Assembly: GCF_900110205.1 (NCBI RefSeq)
Contig: NZ_FOCV01000029.1
Span: forward strand, 21,377 to 85,376
Reading direction: 5' to 3'
DNA from: Rhizobium tibeticum
Lineage (GTDB): Bacteria; Pseudomonadota; Alphaproteobacteria; Rhizobiales; Rhizobiaceae
Length of the DNA stretch: 64,000 bases
Position 1 is the stretch's first letter; each line of letters opens with the position of its first letter. The notes below the pieces were generated by a model that was given only the letters and a program-made list of their open reading frames with translations, did not search any database and had not been told where the DNA came from. Shown piece by piece: positions 23,987 to 33,313 of this stretch. A program made the translations under genes and the position numbers.

Positions 23987-24793
23987 CTATTTGTGCCGCC
24001 AGACTTTAATCGCCGATAGCAGCAGGATCACGGCGAGCGCGGGCAACAGCATCGCGTTCGGAACGATCCCCAGCATTTGTCCGCCGATAAACGTGCCGAC
24101 GATCGAGCCTGCCGCCATGACCAGTAGGAATGTCTTGTTGCGGCCGAGGACCGAGAAGCTTTGGTCCCGGCTGTATCTGGTAAATCCGACCAGCATTGTC
24201 GGCAGGCTGACGGCGAGTGAGAGAGAGCCTGCAAGTTTGATGTCGGCTCCGAACAGTAGGACGAGCGTCGGGATCAAAAGTTCACCGCCTGCCACGCCGA
24301 GCAGTGAGGCGACGATACCGATCGCAAACCCCGCGACGATACCTGCTGCGATCTGTGCACCGCCCGATAGAAGCGGCTGTCCCGCCGCGGCATCGTGGCC
24401 AAAGATCAGGACGAGCGCGATGACCACGAGGAGTGCCGAGATGACCTTATACAATGTCTCGGACTTCAGACGGGTCGCCCATCCGGCGCCGAACCACGCA
24501 CCTGCAAGGCTTCCGGCGAGCAGATTGACCACGATTTGCCAATGTGAGCCGATCTCGCTGAAGGGAACGGTCGCCGCGCGGAATGGCAGGGCCGAAGCGA
24601 CAACCACCAGGCTCATAGCCTTGTTGAGAATGACGGCCTCCAGCGCCGCAAAATTGAAGATGCCGATAAGAAGGGGAAGACGGAATTCAGCGCCGCCAAG
24701 CCCGATCAAGCCACCCAACGCCCCGATGATCCCGCCCCCAGCGAAGGCTGGAACGAGCTTTCTCTGCGCCGTGTCGTTGGTCGTCTCGGTCAT
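23987..24793 (-). CDS. TauE/SafE-family membrane permease
   Basis: A 268-residue protein with about eight membrane segments. GGLIGLGGAEFRLPLLIG and ASLLGVAGGELLIPTLVLL are the two duplicated TauE/SafE motifs. Members export sulfite or organosulfonates, and others are linked to metal or arsenic islands without a proven substrate. It runs convergently towards arsH, 3 bp away, and lies downstream of the arsK-like gene, so it may belong to the second ArsR unit. Confidence 0.85.
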   Translation of the reverse strand: MTETTNDTAQRKLVPAFAGGGIIGALGGLIGLGGAEFRLPLLIGIFNFAALEAVILNKAMSLVVVASALPFRAATVPFSEIGSHWQIVVNLLAGSLAGAWFGAGWATRLKSETLYKVISALLVVIALVLIFGHDAAAGQPLLSGGAQIAAGIVAGFAIGIVASLLGVAGGELLIPTLVLLFGADIKLAGSLSLAVSLPTMLVGFTRYSRDQSFSVLGRNKTFLLVMAAGSIVGTFIGGQMLGIVPNAMLLPALAVILLLSAIKVWRHK

Positions 24794-24859
24794 CTGATTG
24801 CCCTGTTAAATCGATAGCGATCCACTAGCATGTCCAAGCACGCGTATCCGAACAAAACT

Positions 24860-26085
24860 TCAGGCGTTTTCCACGAGCGCGCCGGTAGCCTGCGATCTTG
24901 CCGACATCGCCACCGCGACAAACGCCGCAATGCTGATCGCGCCAAGACAGGCGTTTGCAACCAGCGCGAAGCTCAGCCCGATATTCTCCATGGCTGCTGC
25001 AAACACGAACGGCGCTCCGGCGCCGACGGCTAGGCGGGCGGCGGCCATCTTGCCGGTGATCGCTCCATATATCCGCCCGATCCGAACAGATAGAGCGGTA
25101 GGCTCCCCTGCGCGATACTGTTGATGCCGGAGCCAAGCCCCAGGCAGATGGCGAAGGCGACCGCACCTGGCAGCCAGTTACCCGTCATCAGCAGGATCAG
25201 GACGCCGAAGACGATCAACACGGCTGAGAGGATGGCAAGACCCGGCGGCGACAGGTTCTTTCCAAAGACCATATTGATCAGACGGCTCAGAACCTGCGCA
25301 GGGCCGAACAGCGAGCCGATCACGACGGCCGCAGCACCCAGCCCGATCGAGCCGAGCATCGGCACCATGTGAGCAAGGATCGCCGCAAGGGTGAAGCCGA
25401 GGAGCGCGAAGGCAAACGAGACGATGAACATCGCGCGGCGCCGGGCAGGCGGCGGGATCGCTCCGATCACTGTCTCACGTGTCCGGATCGCCGGGTCGCC
25501 AGCCTTCTTGCCGAGGCTTCGGATCAAGAAGTGAAGTGGCATACACAGGAAGAGGTTCAGCGCCGCGAAGACGAGATAGATCTCCCGCCAGGAGAGATAT
25601 CCGGTGAGGCTTGCCGAGATCGGCCAGAAGATCGTCGAGGCAAAGCCGCCGATCAGCGTCAGGTAGGTGATACTGCGGGAAGCCGTGCGGGGGTCGCTTT
25701 CGACCAGCGCCGCGAATGCGGCCTGATACTGGACCATGCCGGACGACACCTCGAGCAGGATGATGGCGATGGCGAAGATCGCGACCGACGGCGACCAGGC
25801 ACAAAGGGCAAGCGTCATTGCCGCGAGGGCCGAGCCGATAGTCATGATCGTCGCGGCGCCGATCCGGTCCATCTGCTTGCCGATATAGGTGGCAGACAGG
25901 CCGCCTATGAACAAGGACACGGAGAATACCCCGAAGACCTCGGCCAGCGACAAGCCGAGATCCTCTGCCATGCCAGGCGCCAGGATGCTGAAGCTGTAAT
26001 AGAGCGTGCCGTAGCCGATGATCTGCGTCAGGCCGAGAGCCGAGACGATGCCGGCAGGGATCTTCGATCTATGCAACAACGTCAC
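24860..26085 (-). pseudogene. ArsK-like MFS arsenite/antimonite exporter, frameshifted
   Basis: Two reading frames together give one MFS protein. The N-terminal part has LTQIIGYGTLYYSFSILAPG and runs to LGSGINSIAQGSLPLYLFGS; the C-terminal part, in another frame from about 25068 to 24860, has MAAARLAVGAGAPFVFAAAM. At the junction the minus strand reads TATATGGAGC where TATGGAGC would keep the frame, so two bases (AT) appear duplicated near 25067-25072. The first frame then stops at 25030. The start is probably a GTG at 26085 overlapping the arsR end. Homologous rhizobial ArsK proteins export As(III), Sb(III) and organoarsenicals. Confidence 0.8.
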
Positions 26086-26428
26086 CCTTGCCGGCCGGGC
26101 TGCAGCAGTCGTCGCCGCGCTCGACATTCTCTCTGATCGTTGGATGACCGGCACAGCAGTCCTCCATCAGGAATTTGACGAGATCGGCAAGCGTCTCGTA
26201 GCTGGCGCTGTAGATGATCGAGCGGGATTCTCTACGTTGGGATATCAATCCCGATCGCTCCAGCTCCTTCAAGTGGAACGAGACGTTTGTTGCCGAGACG
26301 CCCATGCGTTCGGCGATCACGCCTGCAGCCAGTCCTTCAGGTCCGGCAACAACCAGTGCCCGAACGATGGCAAGGCGCGTCTCCTGGGAGAGCGCGGCAA
26401 ATGACAAAAGGGCTTGACGTTCATCCAT
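26069..26428 (-). CDS. arsR: second ArsR-family repressor
   Basis: A 119-residue winged-helix regulator with AERMGVSATNVSFHLKELERSGLI as recognition region and RRESRSIIYSAS wing. Putative metal-binding cysteines are DCCAGH and DDCCSPAG near the C-terminus. It differs clearly from the first ArsR, so the island has two controls. It precedes the arsK-like gene and diverges from the DUF6428 gene; both may be regulated from the shared 42-bp gap. Confidence 0.9.
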   Translation of the reverse strand: MDERQALLSFAALSQETRLAIVRALVVAGPEGLAAGVIAERMGVSATNVSFHLKELERSGLISQRRESRSIIYSASYETLADLVKFLMEDCCAGHPTIRENVERGDDCCSPAGKGDVVA

Positions 26429-26430
26429 AC

Positions 26431-26457
26431 TTCAATAATCCTTGAACTGTTGGATTG
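26431..26457. promoter_or_regulatory. candidate operator for the second ArsR
   Basis: TCAATAATCC and GGATTGA form an imperfect inverted repeat around TTGAACTGTT in the 42-bp divergent gap, reminiscent of the ATCC...GGAT core in the first arsR operator. Confidence 0.45.
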
Positions 26458-26470
26458 AGGGATAACGCAC

Positions 26471-26980
26471 ATGAACGCGATCGACAAGACAAATTCGACG
26501 GACATCAGTCTCGGCCATCTCCTCGATGTGCTTGCGGTGGCGCCGGATGCGCCGCTGGTGTTTAGCTATGACGGCAATCCCGTCCGGCCTGGCTATCACG
26601 TCACCGAGGTGAAGGCCGGGATGTTTTCGGCGCTCGACTGCGGCGCCAACCCGGAAGCTTGGTCGGAGATCTTCGTCCAATTGTGGGATATCGACGAAGA
26701 TGGCCGCACGCACATGCCGGCCGGCAAGTTCGCGGCGATCATCCGCAAAGTCTCCGACCATGTGCAGCTTGAGCCGACGGCAAAACTCACTTTCGAGGTC
26801 AGCGACGGAGAGCGGCCGATGGCCCTCTACTGCGCGTCCGCACCGCGGCTCGTCGCCGGCACCTTCGAGGTGTCCCTTGCCGCTCGACCAGCAAGCTGCA
26901 AGCCGCGGGATCGCTGGCTGGCGGAGGCCAAATCATCCTGCTGCGGGAGGGCGAGCACGTCGTCGAAGTGCTGCGCTTGA
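26471..26980 (+). CDS. DUF6428-family protein of arsenic islands
   Basis: A 169-residue soluble protein (LLDVLAVAPDAPLVFSYDG; GYHVTEVKAG; EIFVQLWD). The C-terminus is rich in cysteines (SCKPRDRW, KSSCCGR, SKCCA), suggesting thiol or metal binding. Such genes often sit next to ArsR genes in rhizobia, but no biochemical function is known to me. It is transcribed away from the second arsR. Confidence 0.75.
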   Translation: MNAIDKTNSTDISLGHLLDVLAVAPDAPLVFSYDGNPVRPGYHVTEVKAGMFSALDCGANPEAWSEIFVQLWDIDEDGRTHMPAGKFAAIIRKVSDHVQLEPTAKLTFEVSDGERPMALYCASAPRLVAGTFEVSLAARPASCKPRDRWLAEAKSSCCGRASTSSKCCA

Positions 26981-26997
26981 GCCGCCCAAACTGGTGC

Positions 26998-27021
26998 GCT
27001 CCCGGACGTCACGCCGGGAGC
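26998..27021. terminator. hairpin between convergent genes
   Basis: GCTCCCGG and CCGGGAGC are perfect 8-base arms around ACGTCACG between the DUF6428 gene and the integrase gene. There is no T-run, so it is a weak or rho-assisted terminator at best. Confidence 0.45.
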
Positions 27022-27028
27022 GACGGGC

Positions 27029-28033
27029 TTATAGCGCCTGAAGGAATGCCATCAACTTGTCGGGCGGCCGGTAGCGAACACCTGTCGCGTTGACCGGCTG
27101 AAGCCGGCTGAGCGCGTCTTCCTTCATCGCAAGGTCAGCCTCCATGTAGACATGCGTCGTGCTGATGTCCTCGTGTCCGAGCCAAAGCGCGATCACGGTC
27201 AGATCGACGCCGGACTGCAGCAGGTGCATCGCCGTGGTGTGCCGGAAGGTATGCGGCGATATCGCCTTTGCCCTGATCGATGGAACGCCTTCGCCGGCAG
27301 CATCGACGGCGAGGTCGAGGCGTTGCCTCACGCTGGAGCGGGATAGGCGCGCACCCGAACTGTTGGGAAAGAGGTAGGCATCCGCCCCACGATCATGAAG
27401 ATCCTGCATCCATCTCTTCAGCGTTCGTGCGGTTTCATTCCAGAGCGGCACGCTCCGACGCTTCCGCCCCTTCCCATGCAGGTGGACGACCGGCGCAGTC
27501 TCCAGAATGACACTGCCGGCCTGAAGGTCGATAGCTTCGGACACGCGCGCGCCAGTGTTGTAGAGGAATGCAAACAGTGCCCGGTCACGCCTGCCGGCCC
27601 AGGTTTTGGGATCGGGCGCGTTGATGATCGCCTCGACCTCGGGCCGGGTCAGGTATCCGAGGACTTGCTTGTCATGCCGTTTCTGCGGGACGGCGAGGCT
27701 GCGTTCAATGACGGCCAAGGCGGTAAGATCCTCATGCGCGGCATATTTAAGGAACACCCGGATTGCGGACAGCCGTGCATTTCGGCTCCTGACGCTGTTT
27801 GCCCGATCACGCTCGAGGTGATCCAGGAAAGCCAGGATCAGGTCGGCGTTGAGGTCGGGCAAGGTCAGGTTCGTCGGAGTTTTCCCGATCCGCTTCTCCG
27901 CGAAGGCCAGCAGGAGCTTGAACGTGTCTCGGTAGGCCGCGACCGTGCAAGGGCTCACCGCTCTTTGCTGGCGCAGATGATCAACGAAGAAGCGCTGCAG
28001 CAGGGTTGGAAAGGAAGGTGTGGCGTCAGTCAT
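27029..28033 (-). CDS. tyrosine recombinase, third member (RitC type) of a RIT element
   Basis: A 334-residue phage-integrase-family recombinase. The N-terminal SAM-like domain (LRQQRAVSPCTVAAYRDTF) is followed by the catalytic set: Arg in NTGARVSEAIDL, His-x-x-Arg in SPHTFRHTTAM, His in WLGHEDIS and the Tyr in THVYMEAD. Its start overlaps by ATGA a frame ending GGDVDD*, the tail of an upstream recombinase, as in RIT elements where three recombinases overlap. The upstream two are missing beyond about 28085, replaced by IS110 remains. The enzyme looks intact but has lost its partners. Confidence 0.85.
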   Translation of the reverse strand: MTDATPSFPTLLQRFFVDHLRQQRAVSPCTVAAYRDTFKLLLAFAEKRIGKTPTNLTLPDLNADLILAFLDHLERDRANSVRSRNARLSAIRVFLKYAAHEDLTALAVIERSLAVPQKRHDKQVLGYLTRPEVEAIINAPDPKTWAGRRDRALFAFLYNTGARVSEAIDLQAGSVILETAPVVHLHGKGRKRRSVPLWNETARTLKRWMQDLHDRGADAYLFPNSSGARLSRSSVRQRLDLAVDAAGEGVPSIRAKAISPHTFRHTTAMHLLQSGVDLTVIALWLGHEDISTTHVYMEADLAMKEDALSRLQPVNATGVRYRPPDKLMAFLQAL

Positions 28034-28085
28034 CGACGTCGCCTCCGACGATAGCGGCACCTTCGAAGCGATGGCCACCTTGCGG
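28034..28085 (-). pseudogene. tail of the second RIT recombinase
   Basis: In the frame overlapping the start of the third recombinase about 16 codons remain (GHRFEGAAIVGGDVDD, then TGA 28030-28032). No start or catalytic part exists upstream because IS110-derived sequence begins there. Confidence 0.45.
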
Positions 28086-28090
28086 CATTC

Positions 28091-28790
28091 CTAAGAAACA
28101 TTGGATGTTGGCGCGGGCTGTAGGGTATACCCGAACGACTTTGCTCTTCGCTCGAGATTGGTGAGGACACGTCGACGGTAATTCTCCTCGTAGTTGGAGG
28201 CTCCCGGATCGCTGTATTCCATACCGTGCCGCAGGGTATTGTAGAACAAGACGGCGATTTTGCGGGCCGTGGCAGTGACCGCCTTGGCCTTGCCGACGCG
28301 TGCCGACAGACGCCGATAGAATGCCCCCAACGCGGTCTGAGTGCGTCCAACCGCAACCGCAGCAAGTCGCAGTAGCGCCGCGGCCCGGCTACCAGATCGT
28401 CGGGTCCGTGACGACAACACTTTGCCGCTGGAGATTTTGTTGCTTGGTGAGAGGCACAGCCAGGAGGTGAAGTGCTTGGCATCAGGCCAGGCCGAGAGGT
28501 TGGTCCCGCACTCTCCGACCAATTTGAGCGTCAGATAGGCCCGAGCCCGCGCATCTGAGTGACATCGCAGCCGAGCCCGTACAGGGCGGCGCGAACATCG
28601 AGGCTGGGTCATTGGATTGGTAAACGTCGTACAACTCCAGCGCCTGGGTCAGGGCAAAGATGTGCTCTTCGCGATCATTGCCGCGAGCGCTTGACGGATC
28701 GTCTCCGCAGACGCATGGCAGCGTGGGTCGCGATAGGACGCCAGAACCATCGGGTCGCGCTCACCGGCCGCGGTCGGGTTTCAGCCGTCG
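28091..28790 (-). pseudogene. IS110-family transposase relic
   Basis: Pieces in three frames match one IS110 transposase: LASYRDPRCHASAETIRQAL, then EHIFALTQALELYDVYQSN, then GLGP/YLTLKLVGECGTNLSAW, SSRTRRSGSRAAALLRLAAV and ARKIAVLFYNTLRHGMEY. At least two small indels separate the pieces (one near 28555 splits GLGP from YLTL). The N-terminal DEDD catalytic domain is absent. No IS110 end was recognised. It is a dead fragment marking an older insertion into the RIT element. Confidence 0.8.
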
Positions 28791-28940
28791 CCTTCTGATC
28801 CGATGATGCTCATAATTGGGCTGCATGACCTCAATAGCGCGCTGAAACCGCAGGGGACTTCGGCGCAATTGCCGGGCAACTCGGACTGCATCGTTCGACG
28901 ATTTTCCGTGCGCTCAGACGCAGGTGTTTGAGGATCGGCA

Positions 28941-28947
28941 ACATGAC
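28941..28947. repeat. target-site duplication, left copy
   Basis: ACATGAC directly adjoins the left IS21 end and is repeated exactly at the right end (31507-31513). Confidence 0.8.
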
Positions 28948-29056
28948 TGCGGGTTTCACAAAGTCGCGGACAGACATCGCGACGGATTCAGATCGATTTT
29001 CGTGAGCGCCGATCTGGCACTTTGCACTTTGTCCTCGTGGTTTGAGCGAGGACAAG

Positions 29057-30612
29057 ATGCCCAGACGGAAGCAAGCGAGACATACCAACGTGAAGGATAT
29101 CCGATCGATCCTGCGGCTGACGTTCGAGCAGGGATTGTCGATACGTGCCGTGTCCGAGCGGTTGAAGATAAGCAAGACGTCGATTTCGACGTATCTTCTT
29201 CGGGCGCGAGAAGCAGGGCTTGCGGCTTGGCCGCTTCCCACAGGCCTGGATGATGACGAGGTTCTTGAGGAGCGGTTGTTCCGGCGAATGGGACGACCTC
29301 CTCGCGACACCGACGAACCGAACTGGTCCAAGGTTGCCACTGAGCTGAAGCGCAAGGGAGTAACCCTCCATCTCCTATGGCAGGAATACCGGGAATCCCA
29401 TCTGGACGGCTATGGATACACCTGGTTTTGCTGCCGATTTGCCGATTACGAGAGCCGTGCCAAGCCCACCTATCGCAGCCGCCATGTTGGCGGCGTGGCG
29501 ATGGAATGCGACTATGCTGGCCACACGATCCCGATCATCGATCCGTCGACTGGCGAGATCCGCGCGGCGCAAATCTATGTGGCTGTGCTTAGCGCCTCGC
29601 AACTGACCTTCGCCTATGCCAGCTTCAGTCAGAAGCTGCCGGATTGGATCGAGGCCAACCAGCGAGCCTTCAGCTTCTTCGGTGGCGTAACAAAGACCAC
29701 GATCTGCGACAACCTCAAGTCGGCGGTGGCCAAGGCCCTTTGGTTCGAGCCGACATTGAATGCGACGTTTGCCGCTTTTGCCGAGCATTACGACACAACC
29801 GTTGTTCCGGCACGCCCGCGACATCCTCGGGATAAGCCGTCCGCTGAAGGGACAGTTTTGATTGTGGAGAGGTGGGTCTTGGCCAGGCTTCGCAACGAGC
29901 GCTTCTTTAGCCTTGTCGATCTCAATATCCGTATCAGCGCCTTGATCGAAGATCTCAACACTCGAACGATGCGGCGATATGGAAAGTCTCGACGCGCGCT
30001 GTTCGATGAGGTCGAGCGCACGCAGTTGAAGCCGTTGCCGTCAACGCCGTTCGAATATGCGGAATGGAAGACCGCAAAGGTCCATCCCGATTACCATATC
30101 GAGGTCGACAAGACCTTTTATTCCGTGCCGCATGGGCTGATCGGAAGACGGGTCGATGTCAGGCTAACGTATCGGGCCGTCGAGATCTTCTTCGATCACA
30201 AACGTGTCGCAAGTATCACATCCGGAGCTCGCAGCGCTCAGGCCACGTCACCGTCAATGAACACATGCCCAAGGCGCACCAGCGCTATGCAAACACGACA
30301 CCCCACACGTTGCGCAGTGAAGCAGCAAAGGTCGGGACCAATACGGCGACGTTTATCGAGCGTCTACTCAGCGATCGCCCCCACCCGGAACAGGGTTATC
30401 GATCTGCTCAAGGCGTTCTTTCCCTGGCGCGTCGTTACCAATCGGATCGGCTTGAGCTGGCTTGCGAACGGGCGCTGGTAATCAACGCCCTGAGCTATTC
30501 GTCTGTCGCCAACATTCTCAGATCTGGTCTCGATCAGGCTCCGGCCATGAGCGAGGCCGTGAAGCCGGCGCCGCCGCACGGCAATATCCGCGGCAAAACC
30601 TACTATCAATAA
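29057..30612 (+). pseudogene. istA: IS21 transposase IstA, frameshifted near residue 387
   Basis: An HTH at the N-terminus (TFEQGLSIRAVSERLKISK) is followed by the integrase core: Asp in MECDYAGHT, Asp in TTICDNLKSA, Glu in SAEGTVLIVE. The frame then leaves the family after DHKRVAS; the proper continuation (RSSQRSGHVTVNEHM, KAHQRYANTTP, to HGNIRGKTYYQ) is in the next frame. At 30211-30220 AGTATCACATCC needs two fewer bases (or one more) to stay in frame. The catalytic core is intact but the C-terminal domain is lost. Confidence 0.85.
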
Positions 30613-30624
30613 AGAGGACATCAG

Positions 30625-31401
30625 ATGCTGACACATCCGACACTGGAGCAAATGAATGCGCTCGGTCTGACCGGTATGGCAACGGCCTATCGCGAGCTTC
30701 TCGATCAAGCTCATGGAAATGACTTGAGCTTCGACGAACGACTGGGGTTGATGCTTGACCGAGAGATCGCCGTCAGAACAGACCGAAGGCTGACAAACAG
30801 GCTCGCCACCGCGAAGCTCCGTTTTGCCAATGCTTCGATCGAAGACATCGATTTTGGATCGCATCGGGGTCTGGATCGCCGCAACGTCTTGTCTCTGGCG
30901 CAGGGTGCATGGCTCAAAGCAAATGAGAACCTGATCCTGACTGGCCAGACAGGCACCGGCAAGACGTGGATCGCGTGTGCCTTTGCACGCCAGGCGGCCC
31001 GCCTCGACTACTCGGTCCTCTATGTCCGCATGCCGCGGCTGTTCGAGGACCTCGCGCTTGCCAGGCTGGACGGGCGCTTTCCACGCCTCATCGACAAACT
31101 TGCTCGGGTTCATCTGCTGGTGCTCGATGACTGGGGAACCCATACTTTGACCGATCGGCAGCGCCTCGATCTGCTAGAAATCTTCGAGGAAAGATACCGG
31201 CGCAAGTCCACCCTGATCACCGCCCAGCTCCCCGTGGCCGCCTGGCATGAGATGATCGGCGAGGCCACTTTAGCTGATGCGATCTTGGACCGTATTGTTC
31301 ACAACGCCCACCGCATAACGCTCGAAGGCGACAGCATGCGGAAGCGGAAAACACCAACACACTTGACCGGCGTCGAAATAAGCGAAATCAATCATCCCTA
31401 A
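30625..31401 (+). CDS. istB: IS21 helper ATPase IstB
   Basis: A 258-residue AAA+ ATPase. GQTGTGKTW is Walker A, LLVLDDWG Walker B, and ITAQLPVAAWHEMIG and ADAILDRIVHNAHRI carry sensor and arginine-finger regions. It assembles on target DNA and assists IstA. It follows istA by 12 bp with AAAGAGGA before the ATG and appears intact. Confidence 0.93.
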   Translation: MLTHPTLEQMNALGLTGMATAYRELLDQAHGNDLSFDERLGLMLDREIAVRTDRRLTNRLATAKLRFANASIEDIDFGSHRGLDRRNVLSLAQGAWLKANENLILTGQTGTGKTWIACAFARQAARLDYSVLYVRMPRLFEDLALARLDGRFPRLIDKLARVHLLVLDDWGTHTLTDRQRLDLLEIFEERYRRKSTLITAQLPVAAWHEMIGEATLADAILDRIVHNAHRITLEGDSMRKRKTPTHLTGVEISEINHP

Positions 31402-31506
31402 CAGCAACCAGGCAAGCGGAATTCGATCGAACCCGCTGTCCGCGACTTAGCGAAATGCTTGTCCGCGACTTGTTGAAATGGCTGTCCCGATTCACTGAAA
31501 TCCGCA

Positions 31507-31513
31507 ACATGAC
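31507..31513. repeat. target-site duplication, right copy
   Basis: ACATGAC abuts the right IS21 end, matching 28941-28947. Confidence 0.8.
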
Positions 31514-31603
31514 GGGAAAGCTGCCTGAATCGGACTGGGAATGGTATTCTTTGTGCCGGTTAGTGCGAGGTAAGGCGCTAACGCTCAAAATGAGGAGGAC
31601 TTT

Positions 31604-32443
31604 GTGCTGATCAAAGGTGAACGCACATTTGTCGTCCGCGACATGGGAGGCTTCATCGTCCACATCAACATGCCTGGATGGCTGCAACACAAGCCGACTG
31701 ATCACGGTCACGGTCCTCTCGCTATGGTCGTCGAATCCATCCTCCATCCGGGTCGGGTCATTGCGATGCACGAGCACCGAAACGATGAAATCATCTCCTG
31801 GGTGCCGGCTGGTGTGATGCGCCACGAAGACAAAATCACGGGCCGACTGATTACCGACAGAAACAGCCTTATGGTGATGAATGCCGGACGCAGCTTTTGG
31901 CACTCTGAAGAGACGCTACAGTCCGATCCGCCCTTGCGCATGCTGCAAGTTCTTGTGCGACCCTCTGCGATGGATCTCGAACCCAAGATTCAGCACGGAT
32001 CTATCCCACCGGCGGAGCCGAACCAGTGGCGGCATCTCGTAGGCCCGGAGGGTAGCAAGGCCCCCTTCTACGTGCGCAATGCGGTCGATTTCTTTGATAT
32101 CCGGCTGGAGGCTGACGCGGTTGTGGGATTCCCGCACATGCCTGGACGCGACCTCTATTTCCACGTGTTCAGCGGTTCAGTCGTTGCCGACGGGCAGAAG
32201 TTTGACGAGCGCGAACAAGGACTGCTTTTGTCTGGTGCCCCCCTTACGATGATGGCAAAGAGCTCCAGTGTGGTTGTCGCGTTCGTTCTAGATCCGCATG
32301 CCCCGGTGGTTCGGAGAGGAACAGTTGGAGATCACCGAAAAATCCCGCCTCCTATCGTCATTCGGGCGGTTAGGGGATGGAAGAGGCTACAGCGCCTATG
32401 GCTCGAAAATTGGGGCTTTCGACAGGGCGTGTTCTGGAAGTAA
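31604..32443 (+). CDS. pirin-family cupin protein
   Basis: A 279-residue bicupin. The metal site is HPGRVIAMHEHRNDEIISW with MRHEDKI and MNAGRSFWHSEE, typical of pirins, which coordinate iron through three His and one Glu; some have quercetinase activity and others modulate transcription. The start is a GTG at 31604 preceded by GAGGAGGAC. The last 35 residues (RAVRGWKRLQRLWLENWG) are basic and less typical. The gene begins about 90 bp after the IS21 insertion. Confidence 0.8.
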   Translation: MLIKGERTFVVRDMGGFIVHINMPGWLQHKPTDHGHGPLAMVVESILHPGRVIAMHEHRNDEIISWVPAGVMRHEDKITGRLITDRNSLMVMNAGRSFWHSEETLQSDPPLRMLQVLVRPSAMDLEPKIQHGSIPPAEPNQWRHLVGPEGSKAPFYVRNAVDFFDIRLEADAVVGFPHMPGRDLYFHVFSGSVVADGQKFDEREQGLLLSGAPLTMMAKSSSVVVAFVLDPHAPVVRRGTVGDHRKIPPPIVIRAVRGWKRLQRLWLENWGFRQGVFWK

Positions 32444-32901
32444 TTTATGCGGATACTGTTTTGTGGTAGCTCGGGCGAGTTGGCCGCGGCTCAGAGAGCC
32501 ATGGGATACGCCTGCATGCAGCGGCATACCGACGCGAAATCGACTTCGTTGATGTCCACGACCGCTCGTATCTCGGCCACCTGCGGATGAGTAGGACGAG
32601 GTCCGCCGTGCCTTTGAGGACGATTTACCCGGCCATGGTCGCTGGAGGTGAGCCGCCCGCAAGCGGGATGTTGGTGCGGCTGCTTCGAACGGCGACCGTA
32701 TTAAATTGGCTTTGGCTTGGAAATGAGCCGCGTCGCGGAATCGGGCTCAGACCGTGGATGCCGTAATAACCGTCGGAGTACAAAAAATTCACTCGGACGA
32801 CAGTTCCGTGTTGACCCTCCTCATATAAGCAACTGCCGCCAACCGATAATCGCTTGTCTAAGGGATTCGGCGTTTGGGACCTCAGCAGTAGGCGTCCGTC
32901 T
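32444..32901. other. 458-bp stretch without a supported gene
   Basis: Several short open frames occur but none has a ribosome site with recognisable protein character. A small CCCGC-AA-GCGGG hairpin near 32662 is the only structure noted. Confidence 0.4.
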
Positions 32902-33309
32902 TCAAAGCGATAGAAATACTGTCGCTGGTATCAAAAATCGCTCACTCAGCGCACGAGCTTGTCGAACGTTGATTTGTCTTTTTCCTGTCAGAATCTCAGA
33001 CACGACGGACTGTGCGCCTACTTCTGGCACCTCGGACTGGCTAAGGCTCCGCTCTTCCATGATGTAGCGGAGTGCATCAGCTCCGGTCACGTGAGGCATC
33101 GGGCGGTTTTGCTCGTCATAGGCCTCGACAACGTCCCCCATGTGAGATGCAAGCAAAGCCAAAGGATGATCCTCATCGTCGCCTACTTCAGCCAGGATCT
33201 CGTCAAGTTGCTCCACGAGATGATCATATTCAGCTTCATTGGTCGGCATGGCAAGAAGAGGGGCCACATGCGTCCAGTGCTCGCTTACCAGTTTTACAAG
33301 TGCGTTCAT
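32902..33309 (-). CDS. higA: HigA-type antitoxin
   Basis: A 135-residue antitoxin. The N-terminal half resembles the HTH antitoxins with an EHWTHVAPLLAMPTNEAEY head; the DNA-binding helices are YIMEERSLSQSEV-VVSEILTGKRQ. The start at 33309 (MNALVKL) replaces an upstream ATG that would run through the toxin gene. It overlies the toxin by 4 bp spacing and is translated after it, the usual higBA order. Confidence 0.88.
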   Translation of the reverse strand: MNALVKLVSEHWTHVAPLLAMPTNEAEYDHLVEQLDEILAEVGDDEDHPLALLASHMGDVVEAYDEQNRPMPHVTGADALRYIMEERSLSQSEVPEVGAQSVVSEILTGKRQINVRQARALSERFLIPATVFLSL

Positions 33310-33313
33310 CGGG

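Larger units (their letters stand above)
28948..31506 (+). mobile_element. IS21-family insertion sequence with terminal repeats and target duplication
   Basis: Left end TGCGGGTTTCA (28948-28958) matches the reverse complement of the right end (TGCGGATTTCA, from 31496-31506) at 10 of 11 bases. Inside each end the 12-mer AAGTCGCGGACA repeats (28961 on the left; 31437 and 31460 inverted on the right), typical multiple transposase sites of IS21. ACATGAC flanks both sides (28941-28947 and 31507-31513), a 7-bp target duplication. It carries istA and istB in order. The 2559-bp length fits the family. Confidence 0.85.
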
